A stretch of 10,136 nt of DNA, taken from contig CALHZD010000015.1 in NCBI GenBank assembly GCA_938040985.1, positions 1 through 10,136 on the forward strand, read 5' to 3'. The translations under genes were made by a program, and so were the position numbers. This document shows, piece after piece, positions 6,075-10,136 of the stretch. The notes under the pieces were generated by a model. The model was not told the DNA's origin. It saw only the letters and a list, made by a program, of their open reading frames with translations, and ran no database searches. Each line of letters starts with the position of its first letter. Position 1 is the first letter of the stretch. This stretch comes from an uncultured Propionivibrio sp. (GTDB lineage: Bacteria; Pseudomonadota; Gammaproteobacteria; Burkholderiales; Rhodocyclaceae).

Positions 6075-7442
6075 ATGGCCAAAACAAAAACGATGTACGC
6101 CTGTACCGAATGCGGCGCCAGTGCCTCCAAATGGCAGGGGCAATGTCCGGGCTGCGGCGGCTGGAATACGCTGGTTGAAACGCTTGTTGAGACCGTGCCT
6201 GCGAACGGCAAGCGCTTTGCCGCGCTGGGTGGTGTGGCGCATCTACAGGCGCTGGCGGACATTGAGGTGCGAGAGGAAGACCGTTTGCCGACGGGGATGG
6301 GGGAATTCGATCGGGTACTTGGCGGTGGTCTGGTGGCTGGTGGCGTCGTGCTGATCGGCGGTGATCCGGGGATCGGCAAGAGCACGCTGCTGTTGCAGGC
6401 ATTGACGGCGCTTGCCGGGCGACAACCGGTACTTTATGTCAGTGGTGAGGAGTCCGGCCAGCAGGTTGCCTTGCGCGCACGCCGTCTGGCGCTCAATACC
6501 GGCGGCCTCAAGTTGCTGGCGGAGATCAATCTGGAAAAGATTCTTGCCGTATTACAGGCGGAACGGCCGTGTGTGGCGGTCATTGATTCGATTCAGACCT
6601 TGTGGTCCGAGCAGCTTAGCTCTGCGCCCGGTTCGGTTGCCCAGGTGCGTGAGTGTGCGGCGCAGCTGACGCGGCTAGCCAAACAGACCGGGATGACGAT
6701 CATCCTCGTCGGCCATGTGACCAAGGAGGGGGCGTTGGCCGGTCCGCGCGTACTTGAGCATATCGTCGATACCGTGCTGTATTTTGAAGGGGACGCGCAT
6801 TCGAGATTTCGCCTAATTCGTGCGGTCAAAAACCGCTATGGCGCGGTCAATGAAATCGGTGTTTTCGCCATGACTGACAGAGGGCTGAAAGGCGTCAACA
6901 ATCCCTCGGCAATGTTTCTGTCGCCGCATGGGCAGAATGTCCCCGGCTCCTGCGTGCTCGTTGCGCAGGAAGGGACGCGGCCCTTGCTTGTCGAAATCCA
7001 GGCGCTTGTCGATCAGGCGCACGGTAATCCACGCCGCCTGACCGTCGGTCTGGATGCGCAGCGGCTGGCGATGCTGCTGGCCGTGCTGCATCGTCATGCT
7101 GGCATCGTTTGCTTTGACCAGGATGTTTTTGTCAATGCCGTTGGCGGCGTAAAAATTGTCGAACCGGCAGCCGATCTGGCCGTATTGCTGGCAATTGTTT
7201 CGTCGCTGAAAAACCGGCGGCTGCCGGACAAGCTGGTCGTTTTCGGTGAAGTGGGTCTGGCGGGAGAAATCCGTCCCGCGCCGCGTGGGCAAGAGCGCCT
7301 TAAGGAAGCGGCCAAACTCGGCTTTTTGTATGCGCTGATTCCTGAGGCCAATCGGCCCAAACAGGCGGTTTCCGGCATACAGGTTATTGCTATCCGGCGT
7401 GTGGAGGAGGCCGTCGCGCGTCTACGCGAGCTGGAAAATTAA
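6075..7442 (+). CDS. radA: DNA repair and recombination ATPase RadA
   Basis: RadA (Sms) is a hexameric RecA-like helicase that drives branch migration of recombination intermediates. The domains run in order: a Cys4 zinc finger (Cys10, 13, 24 and 27: YACTECG...QCPGCGGW), a RecA-like core with Walker A GGDPGIGKST (95-104) and Walker B around VAVIDSIQ (167-174), the RadA-specific KNRYG motif (252-256, most commonly KNRFG), and a C-terminal Lon-protease-like domain from about residue 280. At 455 residues it matches the family (E. coli 460). The ATG at 6075 is preferred because MAKTKTMYACTECG matches the family N-terminus and AGCAGG lies seven bases upstream. An upstream in-frame ATG at 6021 would lie inside alr. 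A strong hairpin terminator follows at 7596-7642. Confidence 0.96.
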   Translation: MAKTKTMYACTECGASASKWQGQCPGCGGWNTLVETLVETVPANGKRFAALGGVAHLQALADIEVREEDRLPTGMGEFDRVLGGGLVAGGVVLIGGDPGIGKSTLLLQALTALAGRQPVLYVSGEESGQQVALRARRLALNTGGLKLLAEINLEKILAVLQAERPCVAVIDSIQTLWSEQLSSAPGSVAQVRECAAQLTRLAKQTGMTIILVGHVTKEGALAGPRVLEHIVDTVLYFEGDAHSRFRLIRAVKNRYGAVNEIGVFAMTDRGLKGVNNPSAMFLSPHGQNVPGSCVLVAQEGTRPLLVEIQALVDQAHGNPRRLTVGLDAQRLAMLLAVLHRHAGIVCFDQDVFVNAVGGVKIVEPAADLAVLLAIVSSLKNRRLPDKLVVFGEVGLAGEIRPAPRGQERLKEAAKLGFLYALIPEANRPKQAVSGIQVIAIRRVEEAVARLRELEN

Positions 7443-7462
7443 GCGTAACGGCTAAACGGGGC

Positions 7463-7640
7463 AGGGCATCTCAGAACGCCTGCCCGGAACCCCTTTGTTT
7501 GCGGGCATTTCCGATGGGGAGCTCTGAGGCCCTTGTAAACAGGGCATCTCAGAGAGGGCGCCCGGAAGTCCTTTATCCACGCGGGTTTCAGAGGAGGTGC
7601 CCGGAGATGCCCTGTTTATAAGGGCTTCCGGGGCGCCTTT
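7463..7640. repeat. Tandem array 2 of about 39-bp palindromic units
   Basis: Five units start near 7463, 7502, 7541, 7581 and 7621, a regular period of 39-40 bp. Units follow the pattern AGGGCATCTC..G, a variable centre, then CYCKGAR.CCCT, with a 6-8 nt AT-rich linker (TTGTTTGC, GTAAAC, GTTTATA). The third linker is replaced by TTATCCACGCGGGTTT. Array 1 at 264-400 is the same family. The array fills almost the whole spacer between the convergent radA and prmB genes and ends on the prmB stop codon. The number of copies elsewhere in the genome is unknown. Confidence 0.75.
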
Positions 7641-7642
7641 TT
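7596..7642 (+). terminator. radA terminator built from the last repeat units
   Basis: GGTGCCC (7596-7602) pairs with GGGCGCC (7631-7637), including one G-T pair. GG/CC continues the stem with a bulge, and GCCCT (7609-7613) pairs with AGGGC (7621-7625) around the loop GTTTATA. TTTTT (7638-7642) follows immediately. The T-run overlaps the prmB stop codon (7641-7643, read on the minus strand). It looks like a good Rho-independent terminator for plus-strand transcripts; no T-run is present for the minus strand. Confidence 0.7.
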
Positions 7643-8564
7643 AGCGGCCGTCGGGTAAATCTTTCTGACGCAGCAGGAAAACAAAATTTCCGCCCGCCGC
7701 CGTTTCGAGCCAGGTGAATGGCGTATCCGGATAGGCGGCTTCGAGCGCTTCTCGGTTATGGCCGATCTCGACGATCAGCAGGCCGCCGGGGTTCAGGTGA
7801 TTGGCCACTTCGTGCAAAATGATGCGCGTGAAATCCAGACCGTCTTCACCGCTAGCCAGGGCGATTTCCGGCTCCTGTCGGTATTCCGGAGGCAGTACGG
7901 CCATCGACTCGCTATTGACGTAAGGTGGGTTGCTGATGATGAGGTCGTAGCGTTCGTTGGGGATGGCGGCGAATGCGTCGGATTTGAGTGTGTGAATGCG
8001 CGTTTCGAGTGCGTAGTCTGAGATATTGCGTTGCGCGATGGATAGCGCATCTTCAGAAATATCAATGGCGTCGATGCGTGCTTCAGGAAACGCCAATGCC
8101 GCCAGAATGGCCAGGCAGCCGGATCCGGTACATAGGTCGAGTACACGATTGATGGCCCATGGATCTTCAACCCAGGGACTTAATTGTTCTTCCAATAGCT
8201 CGGCAATGTGCGAGCGCGGGATGATGGCGCGCTGGTCGACGTAAAAACGGTATTCCCCGAGCCAGGCTTCGTGCGTGAGGTAGGCGGCGGGGATGCGTTC
8301 TTCAATGCGCCGACGGATGATATTCAGGCATTCGGCCAGCTCATGGCCGGTCAGGCGCGCGTCTATGAATGGCTCAAGCTGATCAATCGGCAAGTGCAGC
8401 GTATGTAACAGCAGGTAGGCGGCCTCATCCCAGGCATTGTTGGTTCCGTGGCCGAAAAAGACGTCGGCCTGCCTGAACCGGCTGACGGCAAATCGCATCA
8501 GATCGCGCAGGGTGATGAGGCTATCCTGAGCCTGTTCAAAAATCGAAGATATGTTCGGTTCCAA
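7641..8564 (-). CDS. prmB: PrmB, ribosomal protein L3 glutamine N5-methyltransferase
   Basis: PrmB methylates a glutamine of ribosomal protein L3 (Gln150 in E. coli) using S-adenosylmethionine, during 50S assembly. An N-terminal helical domain (about residues 1-115, with SRF...FGHGTNNAWDEA at 28-48) precedes a class I methyltransferase domain. SAM motif I is DLCTGSGC (143-150), with DAIDIS at 165-170. NPPY (212-215) is the glutamine-binding motif shared with PrmC and HemK. The PrmB-type N-terminus distinguishes it from PrmC. The start is TTG (8564-8562), supported by AAGGG six bases upstream and by N-terminal alignment with E. coli PrmB (310 residues against 307). It lies 23 bases downstream of the pilU stop and is probably co-transcribed with pilU. 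Confidence 0.94.
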   Translation of the reverse strand: MEPNISSIFEQAQDSLITLRDLMRFAVSRFRQADVFFGHGTNNAWDEAAYLLLHTLHLPIDQLEPFIDARLTGHELAECLNIIRRRIEERIPAAYLTHEAWLGEYRFYVDQRAIIPRSHIAELLEEQLSPWVEDPWAINRVLDLCTGSGCLAILAALAFPEARIDAIDISEDALSIAQRNISDYALETRIHTLKSDAFAAIPNERYDLIISNPPYVNSESMAVLPPEYRQEPEIALASGEDGLDFTRIILHEVANHLNPGGLLIVEIGHNREALEAAYPDTPFTWLETAAGGNFVFLLRQKDLPDGR

Positions 8565-8587
8565 GAAATTCCCTTCGCTGCGCTGGC

Positions 8588-9763
8588 TTATGCCGCTTCG
8601 TCGGTATCGTTCAGTTTGAGCGTGAATTCCTTGAACAATGCTCCACCTTCATTAGTGTTGGTCATCGGATCTGTTTCGGTGCTTGTCTTGCGCTTGCTGT
8701 TCGTTACTTCCGAGTTGTTGATGATCCACGACAGATTGGTGGGCGAATCTGCATTGGCCAAGGCTTCATCCAGCGTGATTGTGCCTTCACGGTAAAGGCG
8801 GAAAAGATCCTGTTCGAAAGTTTGTGATCCTGGCGCCAAGCTTTGTTCCATCGCTTCCTTGACGCCTTGAATTTCGCCCCGTTCGACCAATTCCTGTATG
8901 TGACGCGTGTTGAGCAGAACTTCTGCCGCCGGAATCCGCTGGCCATCAGGGCGTTTGACTAGACGTTGCGAAATGATAGCTTTCAAGCTGGCGGAAAGAT
9001 CCAGATAAAGCGCCGTACGATTTTCCAGCGGGAAGAAATTGACGATCCGGTTCAGTGCATGGTAGCTGTTGTTGGCGTGCATGGTCGCCAAACACAAATG
9101 GCCAGTTTGTGCGTAGGCGATGGCTGCTTGCATGGTTTCCTTGTCGCGGATTTCGCCGATCAGAATACAGTCTGGCGCTTGACGCATAGCGTTGCTGAGT
9201 GCTTGTCCCCATCCGTGCGTATCCATACCCAGTTCACGTTGGTTGACGATGGATTTTTTGTGCTTGAAAAGAAATTCGATCGGATCCTCGATCGTCAGAA
9301 TGTGTCCGCTGCGATTGATGTTGCGGTAATCCAGCATTGAGGCAATTGTCGTTGATTTGCCTGAACCCGTTGCCCCAACAATGAGGATCAGTCCGCGCTT
9401 CTCCATAATGAGTTCGGTGAGAACCGACGGTAACAAAAGCGTATCGAGCGCCGGAATGATGCTTTGGATGTAGCGTACGACGATCCCGATCGAAGATCGC
9501 TGCCGGAAAAAATTGATTCGGTAGTTGCCCGTCCCAGGGATGCTGAAGGAGATATTCATCTCCATCGTATCCTCGAACACCTTGGCCTGCGCAGGCGTCA
9601 TCAGTTCATACGCAATTTTTTCCGTGATCTCCGGAGTCATGATCTGCTGATTGACCGGCATCACAGTACCTTGAATCTTAATATGAATGGGTGTGCCAGC
9701 AGAAATGTAGAGATCGGAAGCTTGTTTTTCCGCCATAAGATGGAAAAGGTTGTCAAGAATCAT
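8588..9763 (-). CDS. pilU: PilU, PilT-dependent retraction ATPase of type IV pili
   Basis: This is a secretion-superfamily hexameric ATPase at the cytoplasmic base of type IV pili, where PilU assists PilT in retraction. Visible motifs are N-terminal SDLYISAG (16-23), Walker A GATGSGKST (130-138), the Asp box IEDPIE (158-163), Walker B DCILIGEIRD (198-207) and the His box HLCLATMHANN (222-232). FFPLENR (243-249) and ADSPTNL further on match PilU better than PilT. It is 391 residues (P. aeruginosa PilU 382), ending in a polar tail of about 40 residues rich in Ser, Thr and Asn. The ATG has AAAGGGG seven bases upstream. No pilT is adjacent, although pilT and pilU are often neighbours. It probably forms an operon with prmB. 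Confidence 0.93.
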   Translation of the reverse strand: MILDNLFHLMAEKQASDLYISAGTPIHIKIQGTVMPVNQQIMTPEITEKIAYELMTPAQAKVFEDTMEMNISFSIPGTGNYRINFFRQRSSIGIVVRYIQSIIPALDTLLLPSVLTELIMEKRGLILIVGATGSGKSTTIASMLDYRNINRSGHILTIEDPIEFLFKHKKSIVNQRELGMDTHGWGQALSNAMRQAPDCILIGEIRDKETMQAAIAYAQTGHLCLATMHANNSYHALNRIVNFFPLENRTALYLDLSASLKAIISQRLVKRPDGQRIPAAEVLLNTRHIQELVERGEIQGVKEAMEQSLAPGSQTFEQDLFRLYREGTITLDEALANADSPTNLSWIINNSEVTNSKRKTSTETDPMTNTNEGGALFKEFTLKLNDTDEAA

Positions 9764-9851
9764 GAGTACGCCCCTTTATTGCGAATCAAATTGGATTTTG
9801 GTTGAACGCGGCTGAAGCCGATAAAGAATGGGTGTCGATAGGCCTAGATAC

Positions 9852-9873
9852 GTACCTAACATCCGTCCGGATG
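9852..9873. other. Hairpin in the pilU leader, overlapping a distant inverted repeat
   Basis: CATCCG (9860-9865) and CGGATG (9868-9873) form a compact dyad in the presumed 5' leader of pilU. Its left part overlaps GTACCTAACATC (9852-9863), the exact reverse complement of GATGTTAGGTAC at 10074-10085. There is no T-tract on the pilU strand. Role unknown. Confidence 0.4.
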
Positions 9874-9895
9874 CGCGTTAAAATATTTTTCGTGC

Positions 9896-9901
9896 ATTAT
9901 A
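9896..9901 (-). promoter_or_regulatory. Candidate -10 box of the pilU-prmB operon
   Basis: A perfect TATAAT is present on the minus strand, about 130 bp upstream of the pilU ATG. The -35 positions hold only TTTCTT at 17-bp spacing, a weak match, so an activator may be needed. On the plus strand the same bases read ATTATAGGAG and could instead supply a ribosome binding site. Confidence 0.4.
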
Positions 9902-9912
9902 GGAGAATGCTA

Positions 9913-9984
9913 TTGGCAAAGAAAGAAGCGTATCGGTCAAACGGCAAGCTTTGTGCGGAGAGTTTGTACGATAAAAACGGTTGA
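9913..9984 (+). CDS. Possible 23-residue leader peptide, doubtful
   Basis: A TTG codon seven bases after AGGAG (9901-9905) opens a 23-codon frame ending at TGA 9982-9984. It encodes a basic, hydrophilic peptide beginning MAKKEAYRSNGKL. The stop codon lies within the -35 box of the promoter at 9981-10008. I do not recognise the peptide and no upstream plus-strand promoter is clear, so it may be a chance frame. The good ribosome binding site is the only reason to list it. Confidence 0.15.
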   Translation: MAKKEAYRSNGKLCAESLYDKNG

Positions 9985-10008
9985 CTTGAAGATAGAAGGC
10001 TATATAAT
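9981..10008 (+). promoter_or_regulatory. Strong sigma70 promoter P1 at the right edge
   Basis: TTGACT (9981-9986) and a perfect TATAAT (10003-10008) are spaced by 16 bp. They are preceded by the A-rich ATAAAAACGG (9971-9980). The downstream bases CTAGCCCCTC give a GC-rich discriminator typical of stringently controlled rRNA and tRNA promoters. Transcription would run rightward out of the window. Confidence 0.75.
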
Positions 10009-10085
10009 CTAGCCCCTCGTTACGTTGCTCAAAGGTGACGAGCTTCCTTCCAAGTTAAGGGTAGCGTAAAAAAGATGTTAGGTAC

Positions 10086-10113
10086 TTGACACATTTTTTT
10101 ATTGATGTAGAAT
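10086..10113 (+). promoter_or_regulatory. Strong sigma70 promoter P2 at the right edge
   Basis: A perfect TTGACA (10086-10091) and TAGAAT (10108-10113, five of six) are spaced by 16 bp, with a T-rich spacer. The predicted start is near 10120. It lies about 105 bp after P1 on the same strand, forming a tandem promoter pair. No gene start is visible before the window ends at 10136. Confidence 0.75.
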
Positions 10114-10136
10114 TCACCTTCTCACTTTTTGGTGGG

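Overview
The window looks like an ordinary chromosomal housekeeping segment of a Gram-negative bacterium, most likely a betaproteobacterium. The evidence is the gene content and the protein sequences (LplT, PilU, PrmB and a long-form family 4 uracil-DNA glycosylase), the moderately high GC content, and tight gene packing with 1-4 base overlaps. The genus cannot be named from the sequence alone.

Layout from left to right. Positions 1-405 carry no conventional gene. They hold a hairpin-rich stretch with a start-less open frame, followed by an array of degenerate palindromic repeats of about 39 bp (264-400). A small four-helix membrane protein of the DUF4870/COG3671 type follows on the minus strand (406-819). 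Next comes a tRNA-Arg(ACG) gene on the minus strand, with its own consensus promoter and intrinsic terminator. Divergent from it is a tightly coupled plus-strand operon: tsaB (tRNA t6A37 biosynthesis), rimI (N-terminal acetyltransferase) and a family 4 uracil-DNA glycosylase. This operon converges with lplT (lysophospholipid flippase), and the two stop codons are one base apart. A regulatory-looking 350-bp spacer separates lplT from the divergent pair alr (alanine racemase) and radA (recombination ATPase). After radA comes a second, closely related palindromic repeat array (7463-7640), whose last units form the apparent radA terminator. On the minus strand, pilU (twitching motility ATPase) and prmB (ribosomal protein L3 glutamine methyltransferase) form a two-gene operon that converges on that array. 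The right edge holds two tandem strong sigma70-type promoters pointing out of the window, probably serving a stable-RNA or translation operon just beyond it.

Taken together, the genes serve translation (tsaB, rimI, prmB, tRNA), DNA repair (udg, radA), cell envelope (lplT, alr) and type IV pili (pilU). I see no phage, transposase, CRISPR or defence genes. The most noteworthy non-standard element is the pair of related palindromic tandem arrays. Both lie at the 3' ends of genes, share a 22-bp identical block, and can fold in two competing registers. No complete undescribed multi-gene system is evident.
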